Shown here in pieces: positions 42,401 through 56,800 of a DNA stretch of 64,000 bases (position 1 is its first letter; each line of letters opens with the position of its first letter). The stretch is from NCBI GenBank assembly GCA_007844125.1, contig CM017561.1, forward strand, positions 27,108,193 through 27,172,192, given 5' to 3'. Position numbers and translations under genes: made by a program. Source of the DNA: Sinonovacula constricta. Lineage: Eukaryota; Mollusca; Bivalvia; Cardiida; Solecurtidae. The notes beneath the pieces were generated by a model. It saw only the letters and a list, made by a program, of their open reading frames with translations, was not told the origin of the DNA and made no database searches.

Positions 42401-44766
42401 TGAATAATGTCCCCTTATACATTGCTCAGTAGAGTCCTCATTTGTCTTAATAATTAAGGAAATTTCTTTTGCACATTTGTTATTCTACATTACAATTGTT
42501 TTTCATGAGAATAAAACTCAAGTTATATAAATATATAATTGATCCTTATAAATATGTGTTGTGTACAAGCAAAGATATTTAAATAGGGAAAGTAGATCCC
42601 ATTAATATAGTTTGAAATCTTCAAATCTGTAGTCATATTAATTGGTAAATAATCACTGCAATTACGTACATTATAATTAAAAATAATTTTGCCTATACAG
42701 ATATTGTAAATATTGTATTAATGGGTTGTTTTAGTAGGAATTTGTCTTTAAAGCAAGGTTAATACAAGATGAGAATTGACTGCATTGAAAAATCTAGGCA
42801 GTATTTTTATCAAAGCAGTGATCTTTGTAAGTCAGTGAGTCTTTTCTCTATCAATTTCAGGACTGCATCTCCTATGGATGTGGAGACACGGCCAGGTCCG
42901 AGTATTATTCCTCTGTGTACTATCACTGCAACAGACCAGAGTGGAATGAGACTATCCGGGTACGTAGGCCTGCATGGTATAACATGTAGGGTAGGTAGGC
43001 CTGATGTGTATAACATGTAGGGTATGTAGGCCTGCATGGTATAACATGTAGGGTAGGTATGCCTGCATGGTATAACATGTAGGGTAGGTAGGCCTGATGT
43101 GTATAACATGTAGGGTACGTAGGCCTGCATGGTATAACATGTATGATAGATAGACCTGGAGGGTAAAACATGTAGGGTAGGTAGGCCTGCATGGTATAAC
43201 ATGTAGGGTAGGTAGGCCTGCATGGTATAACATGTAGGGTAGGTAGGCCTGATGTGTATAACATGTAGGGTACGTAGGCCTGCATGGTATAACATGTAGG
43301 GTAGGTAGGCCTGATGTGTATAACATGTAGGGTACGTAGGCCTGCATGGTATAACATGTATGATAGATAGACCTGGAGGGTAAAACATGTAGGGTAGGTA
43401 GGCCTGCATGGTATAACATGTAGGGTAGGTAGGCCTGCATGGTATAACATATAGGGTATGTAGGCCTGCATGGTATAACATGTAGGGTAGGTAGGCCTGC
43501 ATGGTATAACATGTAGGGTAGGTAGGCCTGATGTGTATAACATGTAGGGTACGTAGGCCTGCATGGTATAACATGTATGATAGATAGACCTGGAGGGTAA
43601 AACATGTAGGGTAGGTAGGCCTGCATGGTATAACATGTAGGGTAGGTAGGCCTGCATGGTATAACATGTAGGGCAGGTAGGCCTGCATGGTATAACATGT
43701 AGGGTAGGTAGGCCTGCATGGTATAACATGTAGGGTATGTAGGCCTGCATGGTATAACATGTATGGTATGTAGGCCTGCATGGTATAACATGTATGATAG
43801 ATAGACCTGGAGGGTAAAACATGTAGGGTAGGTAGGCCTGCATGGTATAACATGTAGGGTAGGTAGGCCTGCATGGTATAACATGTAGGGCAGGTAGGCC
43901 TGAAGGGTATAACATGTAGGGCAGGTAGGCCTGCATGGTATAACATGTAGGGTAGGTAGGCCTGCATGGTATAACATGTAGGGTAGGTAGGCCTGCAGGG
44001 TATAACATGTAGGGTACGTAGGCCTGCATGGTATAACATGTAGGGTAGGTAGGCCTGCATGGTATAACATGTAGGGTAGGTAGGCCTGCATGGTATAACA
44101 TGTAGGGTACGTAGGCCTGCATGGTATAACATGTAGGGTAGGTAGGCCTGCATGGTATAACATGTAGGGTACGTAGGCCTGCATGGTATAACATGTAGGG
44201 TAGGTAGGCCTGCATGATATAACATGTAGGGTACGTAGGCCTGCATGGTATAACATGTAGGGTAGGTAGGCCTGCATGGTATAACATGTAGGGTACGTAG
44301 GCCTGCATGGTATAACATGTAGGGTAGGTAGGCCTGCATGGTATAACATGTAGGGTAGGTAGGCCTGCAGGGTATAACATGTAGGGTAGGTAGGCCTGCA
44401 TGGTATAACATGTAGGGTACGTAGGCCTGCATGGTATAACATGTAGGGTAGGTAGGCTTGCAGGGTATAACATGTAGGGTAGGTAGGCTTGCAGGGTATA
44501 ACATGAAGGGTAGGTAGGCCTGAAGGGTATAACATGTAGGGTAGGTAAGCCTGCAGGGTATAACATGTAGGGTAGGTAAGCCTGCATGGTATAACATGTA
44601 GGGTAGGTAGGCCTGCATGGTATAACATTTAGGGTAGGTAAGCCTGCATGGTATAACATATACTTTCCTGTACAAATCTGATTTTTGTATTGTATAAGAT
44701 GAAATTAATTATTTTTTTTGCTGGAAATGTTTGCAAAGTTTACTAATGGTAAAAGTTTATGTATAT

Positions 44767-44829
<63 letters not shown>

Positions 44830-47800
44830 TAGATGCTTCTAGCTTGCTCTACAGATTGAAACTTCAATAGTTGATCAGAATGTATGTATACATGTAAGTT
44901 ATACAGGCACTTTTAACAAAATGTCACATAGAATGTGTCAGGTTTTTATCTCTCATCTACAGATTATAACATGCTTTTATAACATCTAGGTAAAGTTGGA
45001 TAAGATGATATATATCTTATTTTATTTGGCATTTCCTATGAAAACAGAGTAGTGATCATCTCCGTATAATACTGGATGTGTATGTTTCAGTTATCTGTGC
45101 CTATTGATGTGTTTCCTGGCTCCTACATCTGCTTTGAGCTATTCCACTGCTCAGGTAAGCTACCTAGGTTCAGTTGTAATCTCTATAAATGTTGCTATGG
45201 ATTTATGTTTATAATTATAACTTTTGTCAATATATTTTTATATAATTTTGCAAAAAAAATATTTGACGGGGTTAGTATTTATTTACGAGGCATAGTTGAT
45301 CAGATTCCACAAATGAAACCCTGGAAATGAGGATTTGTTATTGTATATGCATTATCCAGAAGAAAATGTGATAAATTGTATAGCTATAGAAACACGTAAC
45401 TATTGAATATGTTGTGCATGTTCTACATTTTATGTTGACTGGATGGAAAGTTACAATTGTCATGTTAACTTTTAAAAAAAAGTAAAAATGCACATTTGCA
45501 TTTGATGTTTTATTAAAATTTGTTTGCTTAAGATTCTCAGACTTCCATAATGGTTGTTTAGCAGGCCGTTTTTTATAATCCTTGTTTGGTAATTTTACAC
45601 ATTTATGTAGAAAGTGTAAAAAAAATATGAAAATTATAATTTTTTTTTAACTATTTATTGTTTGCATTGTTATAGTTCGTAAAGGGGCAAAGAAACCATT
45701 TGGGTTTGCTTTTGTGCGAGTGACGAACGAGATGCAGATAGTTATCAGAGATGCTACCCATGAGCTGTGTGTTTATAAGGTAGGTTGTCATGGTTTCAGT
45801 ATTGCCATAGTAACTGTTGTGTTATATTTTGTTTTGAATTCTGAATATCGTATATGTGTATTTTTAGCTCTTAGCCTGCTAAATTTGTTTGTTACCAAAA
45901 TCTTAGTTATATTCGTACAGCTACATGCATAGGAAATAAGATGTATTGCTGGTCACTTAGCAGGAAGTAGTGTACATCCTGAGCAGTGAGCTCCCTGTGA
46001 AGGCTTGCTGATCAGGAATACACAATTTGCCTATGCCAGATGAGCCAGTGCCCTGTGAAGGCTTGCTGATCAGAAATACACAATTTACCTACGCCAGATC
46101 AGTCATTGCCCTGTGAAGGCTTGATGATCAGGAATACACAATTTGCCTATGCCAGATCAGTCATTGCCCTGTGAAGGCTTGATGATTAGGAAAACACAAT
46201 TTGTCTATATCAGATCAGTCAGTGCCCTGTGAAGGCTTGCTGATCAGAGATACACAATTTGCCTATGCCAGATCGGTCAGTGCCCTGTGAAGGCTTGCTG
46301 ATCAGAAATACACAATTTGCCTATGCCTGATCAGCCAGTGCCCTGTGAAAGCTTATTGATCAGAAATACACAATTTGTCTATGCCAGATCAGTCAGTGCC
46401 CTGTGAAGGCTTGCTGATCAGAAATACACAATTTGCCTATGCCAGTTCAGTCAGTGCACTGTGAAGGCTTGCTGATCAGAAATACACAATTTGCCTATAC
46501 CAGATCAGCCAGTGCCCTGTGAAGGCTTGCTGATCAGGAATACACAATTTGCCTATGCCAGATCAGTCAGTGCCCTGTGAAGGCTTGCTGATCAGAAATA
46601 CACAATTTGCCTATGCCTGATCAGCCAGTGCCCTGTGAAAGCTTGCTGATCAGAAATACACAATTTGCCTATGCCAGATCAGCCAGTGCCCTGTGAAGGC
46701 TTGCTGATCAGGAATACACAATTTGCCTATGCCAGATCAGCCAGTGCCCTGTGAAGGCTTGCTGATCAGGAATACACAATTTGCCTATGCCAGATCAGTC
46801 AGTGCCCTGTGAAAGCTTGCTGATCAGGAATACACAATTTGCCTATGCCAGATCAGTCAGTGCCCTGTGAAGGCTTGCTGATCAGAAATACACAATTTGT
46901 CTATGCCAGATCAGTCAGTGCCTTGTGAAGGCTTGCTGATCAGAAATACACAATTTGCCTATGCCAGATCAGTCAGTGCACTGTGAAGGCTTGCTGATCA
47001 GAAATACACAATTTGTCTATGCCAGATCAGTCAGTGCCCTGTGAAGGCTTGCTGATCAGGAATACACAATTTGCCTATGCCAGATCAGTCAGTGCCCTGT
47101 GAAGGCTTGCTGATCAGAAATACACAATTTGCCTATGCCAGATCAGTCAGTGCACTGTGAAGGCTTGCTGATCAGGAATACACAATTTGTCTATGCCAGA
47201 TCAGTCAGTGCCCTGTGAAGGCTTGCTGATCAGGAATACACAATTTGCCTATGCCAGATCAGCCAGTGCACTGTGAAGGCTTGCTGATCAGGAATACACA
47301 ATTTGTCTATGCCAGATCAGTCAGTGCCCTGTGAAGGCTTGCTGATCAGGAATACACAATTTGCCTATGCCAGATCAGCCAGTGCACTGTGAAGGCTTGC
47401 TGATCAGGAATACACAATTTGTCTATGCCAGATCAGCCAGTGCCCTGTGAAGGCTTGCTGATCAGAAATACACAATTTGCCTATGCCAGATCAGCCAGTG
47501 CCCTGTTAAGGCTTGCTGATCAGAAATACACAATTTGTTTATGCCAAATCAGCCAGTGCCCTGTCAAGGCTTGATGATCAGAAATACACAATTTGCCTAT
47601 GCCAGATCAGCCAGTGCCCTGTGAAGGCTTGCTGATCAGAAATACACAATTTGTCTATGCCAGATCAGCCAGTGCCCTGTTAAGGCTTGATGATCAGAAA
47701 TACACAATTTGCCTATGCCAGATCAGCCAGTGCCCTGTGAAGGCTTGCTGATCAGAAATACACAATTTGCCTATGCCAGATCAGCCAGTGCACTGTGAAG

Positions 47801-50800
47801 GCTTGCTGATCAGAAATACACAATTTGTCTATGCCAGATCAGTCAGTGCACTGTGAAGGCTTGCTGATCAGAAATACACAATTTGTCTATGCCAGATCAG
47901 TCAGTGCACTGTGAAGGCTTGCTGATCAGAAATACACAATTTGTCTATGCCTGATCAGTCAGTGCCTCTGTGAAGGCTTGATGATCAGAAATACACAATT
48001 TGCCTATGCCTGATCAGTCAGTGCCTCTGTGAAGGCTTGCTGATCAGAAATACACAATTTGCCTATGCCAGATCAGCCAGTGCCCTGTGAAGGCTTGCTG
48101 ATCAGAAATACACAATTTGTCTATGCCAGATCAGCCAGTGCCCTGTTAAAGCTTGATGATCAGAAATACACAATTTGCCTATGCCAGATCAGTCAGTGCC
48201 CTGTGAAGGCTTGCTGATCAGAAATACACAATTTGCCTATGCCAGATCAGCCTGTGGCCTGTGAAGGCTTGCTGATCAGAAATACACAATTTGCCTATGC
48301 CAGATCAGCCAGTGCCCTGTGAAGGCTTGCTGATCAGAAATACACAATTTGCCTATGCCTGATCAGTCAGTGCCCTGTGAAGGCTTGCTGATCAGAAATA
48401 CACAATTTGCCTATGCCAGATCAGTCAGTGCCCTGTGAAGGCTTGCTGATCAGAAATACACAATTTGTCTATGCCAGATCAGCCAGTGCACTGTGAAGGC
48501 TTGCTGATCAGAAATACACAATTTGCCTATGCCTGATCTGCCAGTGCCCTGTGAAGGCTTGCTGATCAGAAATACACAATTTGCCTATGCCTGATCAGTC
48601 AGTGCCCTGTTAAAGCTTGCTGATCAGAAATACACAATTTGCCTATGCCAGATCAGCCTGTGGCCTGTGAAGGCTTGCTGATCAGAAATACACAATTTGC
48701 CTATGCCAGATCAGCCAGTGCACTGTGAAAGCTTGATGATCAGAAATACACAATTTGCCTATGCCAGATCAGCCTGTAGCCTGTGAAGGCTTGCTGATCA
48801 GAAATACACAATTTGTCTATGCCAGATCAGCCAGTGCCCTGTGAAGGCTTGCTGATCAGAAATACACAATTTGCCTATGCCAGATCAGCCAGTGCCCTGT
48901 GAAGGCTTGCTGATCAGAAATACACAATTTGTCTATGCCAGATAAGCCAGTGCCCTGTGAAAGCTTGCTGATCAGAAATACACAATTTGCCTATGCCAGA
49001 TCAGCCAGTGCCCTGTGAAGGCTTGCTGATCAGAAATACACAATTTGCCTATGCCAGATCAGCCAGTGCCCTGTTAAGGCTTGATGATCAGAAATACACA
49101 ATTTGCCTATGCCAGATCAGCCAGTGCCTTGTAAAGGCTTGCTGATCAGAAATACACAATTTGCCTATGCCAGATCAGTCAGTGCCCTGTGAAGGCTTGC
49201 TGATCAGAAATACACAATTTGTCTATGCCAGATCAGCCTGTGGCCTGTGAAGGCTTGCTGATCAGAAATACACAATTTGCCTATGCCAGATCAGCCAGTG
49301 CCCTGCGAAGGCTTGCTGATCAGAAATACACAATTTGCCTATGCCCCATCAGCCAGTGCCCTGTGAAGGCTTGCTGATCAGAAATACACAATTTGCCTAT
49401 GCCAGATCAGCCAGTGCACTGTGAAGGCTTGCTGATCAGAAATACACAATTTGCCTATGCCAGATCAGCCAGTGCCCTGTGAAGGCTTGCTGATCAGAAA
49501 TACACAATTTGCCTATGCCAGATCAGCCAGTGCCCTGTGAAGGCTTGCTGATCAGAAATACACAATTTGCCTATGCCCCATCAGCCAGTGCCCTGTGAAG
49601 GCTTGCTGATCAGAAATACACAATTTGCCTATGCCCCATCAGCCAGTGCACTGTGAAGGCTTGCTGATCAGAAATACACAATTTGCCTATGCCAGATCAG
49701 CCAGTGCCCTGTTAAGGCTTGATGATCAGAAATACACAATTTGCCTTTTCCAGATCAGCCAGTGCCCTGTGAAGGCTTGCTGATCAGAAATACACAATTT
49801 GCCTATGCCAGATCAGTCAATGCCCTGTGAAGGCTTGCTGATCAGAAATACACAATTTGCCTATGCCAGATCAGCCAGTGCCCTGTGAAGGCTTGCTGAT
49901 CAGAAATACACAATTTGTCTATGCCAGATCAGTCAGTGCCCTGTGAAGGCTTGCTGATCAGAAATACACAATTTGTCTATGCCAGATCAGCCAGTGCACT
50001 GTGAAGGCTTGCTGATCAGAAATACACAATTTGCCTATGCCAGATCAGCCAGTGCCCTGTGAAGGCTTGCTGATCAGAAATACACAATTTGTCTATGCCA
50101 GATCAGCCTGTGGCCTGTGAAGGCTTGCTGATCAATAATACACAATTTGCCTATGCCAGATCAGCCTGTGCACTTTGAAAGCTTAATGATCAGAAATACA
50201 CAATTTGTCTATGCCTGATCAGCCAGTGCCCTGTGAAGGCTTGCTGATCAGAAATAATACACAATTTGTCTATGCCTGATCAGCCAGTGCACTGTGAAAG
50301 CTTGCTGATCAGAAATACACAATTTGCCTATGCCCGATCAGTCAGTGCCCTGTTAAAGCTTGATGATCAGAAATACACAATTTGCCTATGCCAGATCAGT
50401 CAGTGCCCTGTGAAGGCTTGCTGATCAGAAATACACAATTTGCCTATGCCAGATCAGTCAGTGCACTGTGAAGGCTTGCTGATCAGAAATACACAATTTG
50501 CCTATGCCAGATCAGCCAGTGCCCTGTGAAGGCTTGCTGATCAGAAATACACAATTTGCCTATGCCAGATCAGTCAGTGCCCTGTGAAGGCTTGCTGATC
50601 AGAAATACACAATTTGCCTATGCCAGATCAGTCAGTGCCCTGTGAAGGCTTGCTGATCAGAAATACACAATTTGTCTATGCCAGATCAGCCAGTGCCCTG
50701 TGAAAGCTTGCTGATCAGAAATACACAATTTGCCTATGCCAGATCAGTCAGTGCCCTGTGAAGGCTTGCTCATCAGAAATACACTATTTGTCTATGTCCG

Positions 50801-53800
50801 ATCAGCCAGTGCCCTGTGAAGGCTTGCTGATCAGAAATACACAATTTGCCTATGCCAGATCAGCCAGTGCCCTGTGAAGGCTTGCTGATCAGAAATACAC
50901 AATTTGCCTATGCCCGATCAGCCAGTGCCCTGTGAAGGCTTGCTGATCAGAAATACACAATTTGCCTATGCCAGATCAGCCAGTGCACTGTGAAGGCATG
51001 CTGATCAGAAATACACTATTTGCCTATGCCCTATCAGCCAATGCCCTGTGAAAGCTTGCTGATCAGAAATACACAATTTGTCTATGCCCCATCAGCCAGT
51101 GCACTGTGAAGGCATGCTGATCAGAAATACACAATTTGTCTATGCCCGATCAGCCAGTGCCCTGTGAAGGCTTGCTGATCAGAAATACACAATTTGCCTG
51201 TGCCAGATCAGCCAGTGCCCTGTGAAGGCTTGCTGATCAGAAATACACAATTTGTCTATGCCAGATCAGCCAGTGCCCTGTGAAGGCTTGCTGATCAGAA
51301 ATACCCAATTTGCCTATGCCAGATCAGTCAGTGCCCTGTGAAGGCTTGCTGATCAGAAATACACAATTTGTCTATGCCCGATCAGCCAGTGCCCTGTAAA
51401 GGCTTGCTGATCAGGAATACACAATTTGCCTATGCCCAATCAGCCAGTGCCCTGTGAAGGCTTGCTGATCAGAAATACACAATTTGTCTATGCCCGATCA
51501 GCCAGTGCCCTGTAAAGGCTTGCTGATCAGGAATACCCAATTTGCCTATGCCCAATCAGTCAGTGCCCTGTGAAGGCTTGCTGATCAGAAATACACAATT
51601 TGTCTATGCCCGATCAGCCAGTGCCCTGTAAAGGCTTGCTGATCAGGAATACACAATTTGCCTATGCCCAATCAGCCAGTGCCCTGTGAAGGCTTACTGA
51701 TCAGAAATATACAATTTGCCTATGCCAGATCAGCCAGTGCCCTGTAAAGGCTTGCTGATCAGGAATACACAATTTGCCTATGCCCAATCAGCCAGTGCCC
51801 TGTGAAGGCTTGCTGATCAGAAATACACAATTTGTCTATGCCAGATCAGCCAGTGCCCTGTGAAGGCTTGCTGATCAGAAATACACAATTTGCCTATGCC
51901 CGATCAGCCAGTGCCCTGTGAAGGCTTGCTGATCAGAAATACACAATTTGTCTATGCCAGATCAGTCAGTGCCCTGTGAAGGCTTGCTGATCAGAAATAC
52001 ACAATTTGCCTATGCCAGATCAGTCAGTGCCCTGTGAAGGCTTGCTGATCAGAAATACACAATTTGCCTATGCCAGATCAGCCAGTGCCCTGTGAAGGCT
52101 TGCTGATCAGAAATACACAATTTGCCTATGCCAGATCAGCCAGTGCCCTGTGAAGGCTTGCTGATCAGAAATACACAATTTGCCTATGCCAGATCAGCCA
52201 GTGCCCTGTGAAGGCTTGCTGATCAGAAATACACAATTTGCCTATGCCAGATCAGCCAGTGCCCTGTGAAGGCTTGCTGATCAGAAATACACAATTTGCC
52301 TATGCCAGATCAGCCAGTGCCTTGTGAAAAGCTTGATGATCAGAAATACACAATTTGCCTATGCCAGATCAGCCAGTGCCTTGTGAAAAGCTTGCTGATC
52401 AGAAATACACTATTTGTCTATGCTCGATCAATGCACATTTAGTAGGCTAATTGTTAAAATAAAAACAAGAAGCTTATATTTTAATGAGTCATGTATATTT
52501 TATATAAAAAATGTAATGAAGCATTTTATAGTTAAAGTTTTACATCTTCATCAAAAGATGTCCTTAAGTTATGAAAAACAAGGTTTTATAGGATCAAAGA
52601 ATGGATTAAAGAAAGGCAATGTTTGAGTTTTAGAAATGTATAATGTAATGTTACAAAGTATATTTTGGTTTAAATTTGTAATGTGTGACAAGAAATGAGA
52701 GTAGAACAAAAACAATTTGCATTGTAATCTCATTTTTTCTCTTTTAATTTTCATTGCTTATATTATTATGTTTTGAGCTTGTATGAAACAATTTTTAGAC
52801 ATATTTTTGTTAATAGAAAAACTTCAGTATAGTTGAAATGAAACTCTTAGTTGGTTCAAGACTCAAGCTCAAAGTTTAATAATGTTTGACTATTGACTGA
52901 TATACATAAAACCAAACATGTGCTGAATATTAATATTTTTGTTGTATATTACACATTACACATGCTGCTGTGTGCTTGCTACTTCAGTATGTAAAATGGC
53001 ACACAAAATCGCAGGTGAGTCAAATGGCACATGGTCTGTATTGCTTTTTTCTGATTGGCTGAAACATTCAGGCTGATGACAAACAATCTGTCAAACTGAA
53101 TGCCGGTTTGCTCACAGTTCATACACTATACACTATGGTTTGCTAAATTCTGATTGGCTGACATTTCGTGTTGTTTGACATACAATTTGTCCTGCTGAAT
53201 TCTCATGGGCTGACATTTCATGTTGTTTGATATACAATTTGTCCTGCTGAATTCTGATTGGCTCACATTTTATGTTGTTTGATATACAATTTGTCCTGCT
53301 GAATTCTGATTGGCTGACATTTCATGTTGTTTGACATACAATTTGTCCTGCTAAATTCTGATTGGCTGACATTTCGTGTTGTTTGACATACAATTTGTCC
53401 TGCTGAATTCTCATTGGCTGACATTTCATGTTGTTTGATATACAATTTGTCCTGCTGAATTCTGATTGGCTGACATTTTATGTTGTTTGACATACAATTT
53501 GTCTTGCTGAATTCTGATTGGCTGACATTTCATGTTGTTTGACATACAATTTGTCCTGCTGAATTCTGATTGGCTGACATTTCATGTTGTTTGACATACA
53601 GTTTGTCCTGCTGAATTCTGATTGGCTGACATTTCATGTTGTTTGACATACAGTTTGTCCTGCTGAATTCTGATTAGCTGACATTTCATGTTGTTTGACA
53701 TACAGTTTGTCCTGCTGAATTCTGATTAGCTGATGGTTCCATTGCTGACAGATCACCTACCTTACTGCATTCAATTATCTGTCATCAGTTGTTAAAGAAC

Positions 53801-56800
53801 TATCCCATGAAAAAGGAGACAACATAAGATGTCAATTTAGACTTGTGTTGCTTGTAAATGGCTGCCAGACAACTTGAGTTAAATGCCCTTTTACAAACTG
53901 CTATTGCTGCTAAAAGTTATGGTGTTGAATAAAATGACACATAACTTGTCAAGTTATCATCTTTATGAGGCTAATTGTTTCATTTGAAAGGCATGTAATC
54001 TGTCTTGGTGTCATCTATATAAGACTAATTGTTTCATTAAAATTAAATGCGATCTGTCTTGATGTCATCTAAATTAGACTAATTGTTTCATTTGAATGAC
54101 ATGTGTTATGTCTTAATGTCATCTAAATTAGACTAATCGTTTCATTTGAATGAAATGTGATATGTCTTGGTGTCATCTAAATTAGACTTATTGCTTCATT
54201 TGAATGAAATGTGATCTGTCTTTGTGTCATCTATATTAGACTAATTGTTTCATTTAAATTAAATGTGATATGTCTTGATGTCATCTATATTAGACTAATT
54301 GTCTTGATGTTATCTAATTGGTTTGTAGTTCCACCTCAATGAGACATTATCATACTTTATTCTAATAGGCTGGGAATTTCTGTTTATGGACATGATTTTC
54401 TATGTGCTCTGTTTTGTTCTTCCAATGGTTTAAGCTGTTTGAGATGTTATCTGTATTGCTTCATTCTGGAAAGTTGAAGGATTCAGTTGGTTGACATAAT
54501 CTGTTCAAGCTGAATGTTGTTCTGTCAATGTTTAAGGCCGGAAGGGACATTATCGCCTATTTATTTAAATGTTGTCTTTTAAATAATAAAGTGCTAAATC
54601 TGCATGAATTGCCATTTTCTTGACTTGGAATATATAAAAATGGTTTTAGTTGGGATACTTTGAATTTTTTGAAGTTGTTGACAGGTATTGTATTTATCTT
54701 ACTGACTTCATCACACTTATAACAAAGACTAGGCCACTTGATCAGGCTTAGGCCAAGTATTTGCACTGTAGTTAGTGGACACCAACTAGTATAGATATAC
54801 TTATTCACATCATCCTTTTGTGCTATCTTTATCAACTGTAATGTGCTAATATGCTTGGACTGTTGGTTTTCCAGTATGTGTGCCCTTTTACAAACTGCTA
54901 TTGCTATTGCTGCTAAAAGTTATTGTGTTGATTTTACAATCTCCCATGCAGAGTTGTCCTTCCTTCCTCTCTGACACCTCTGCAATGGGCTCACGTCAAG
55001 ATTTTTGACGGAAATTTTAAAGTGTTATTTTAAGGATATTTTCAAATTAAAATAATACTTCTGCATAAAATGAATAAACATCTACTAAAAAAGACATATA
55101 TTGAAGTAAATAATTAAAGATATTTAATGAATTCAGGCGCACTATTTTTAGAAGAGTAACATAGTGATATTAATGCGCATTTGTAAATAAACATGGATGT
55201 GATCCACGAGGCAGTCACGTGGATCGAAAGTAGTCCCGACATTAAGTGAGCCAATAACAGAGGTGAATGTATGAGCCGGTGGTAGAGAGTGTTGATTTTA
55301 GTTGAACCTGCCATCTTTATTGCTCTTTTTCTTACAAGTAGTAACAGTCATAACTTTTTATGATATTGCTCTATAAACATTTATAACAATTTAAGTAAAA
55401 TATTTTGGTGTTAGAGGTACACCTAGAGCAGAATTTTTTGTAAAGGACTGCAAAGTTAATAATTTTGAACACCTCCAGATATATAATCAGTGCAATCTAG
55501 TTTAAATACAGTTAATATAAAAGGAACATATACATTAATTATTTGTTTTATGTTGTTGAAAAATAATTTTCTGTTCTTACCAATAAACAACTTTGTGACC
55601 TGATTTACATGCATTGTGGGTCACAGTCTGGGAGCACTTGCCTTCAAGGCTGGTTTCCAGCTGGACTACAGTGGCGGTATGACTCCACTAAGTTGAGAAT
55701 CTTTTTTTTTTACTGATAACAGCAATATTATAGCAATTTGAATTAGAAATGGTCTGAATAAAAGTAACATCTCTTTACAGGGGTGGTTTTAACTTTCTAA
55801 CATACATGAGTAAAAAGTAAAAAAAAAAAATACACACTTTGGCACTATTGATGATTTCTTGATACTACTGTTCTTGTATAATGACATATAAAGTTGTGTT
55901 GAACTGTGTATGGACCTTGTATAAATACTATTGTTTTTCTGTGTCTCAAAAAGGCAGCGCTTAGCAGTAACATAATCTGTCCATGTGTCTGTATGTATCT
56001 ACTTATATACATCTATCCAATTTTCATGTTAAAACCATGGCTTCCATAGCATTCAGTTTAATTAAACTTTCCCATCATACCTCTTACAGTCATTGACTTG
56101 AAGGTGTGTTGTGCATAACAATTCTAGTCATTCAGGTCAAGGTTATACTTAAGGTCAATTTAATGTCTTTGGATCTTCAGGGGCATGTATCCAGTGGCAT
56201 TATTTGTTGTATGTCATTTGTTCTATAGTGAAAAGTGAATTTGTAGTTTTATGGCTGTATGAATTATTCAAAATGTTTTAAACTTCCATTGCTTTAAACA
56301 GATAATGATTGTCTGTTGATAAGGGAATGCAATATACTCATAATTGTAAACATATGTTCTTCTCACATGCGCTGGATTTGGATAAACATTTACATGTTTT
56401 TCTGGATGTGTACATATTCATGCATGGGTGGTTGTTGAATGGTGCCATCTTGTTGATGTTTATATTCCTAATTTTTGTTTGTGTCTGTATTATCTGCGTA
56501 GACCTGTATACAGTATTGGAAAATTCTGCTTTTCCAATCTTTGAGAATCTCTCTGTCTTGTTTAATTGCTTCATATTACGATGGATCAACCAAAAAATAT
56601 TCTAACTTTAACAAGGGGCAAAACTTTTCTATCTACAATAAATTTTAATAATAATACAGCTTGTTCATAAAGATTTAAAAAAAAATTCAAATAACAAATG
56701 CAAGAAATCATATTTTTTTATTCAAATACAAGGTCAAAAAAATAATTCATTTCACTTTTGAAAAGAATAATGTGGTTTTTGCCCTCTCCTGTAAAAAATG

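Noticed and set aside
42810..44675. Long minus-strand open frames of 558-621 codons
   Set aside because: They are the 31-bp minisatellite read in rotation; all three frames give the same peptide cycle, which is the signature of repeat DNA, not of a gene.
53263..53493. Minus-strand repeat ORF (NEFSRTNCMSNN cycle)
   Set aside because: Translation of the 52-bp array; no evidence of coding.
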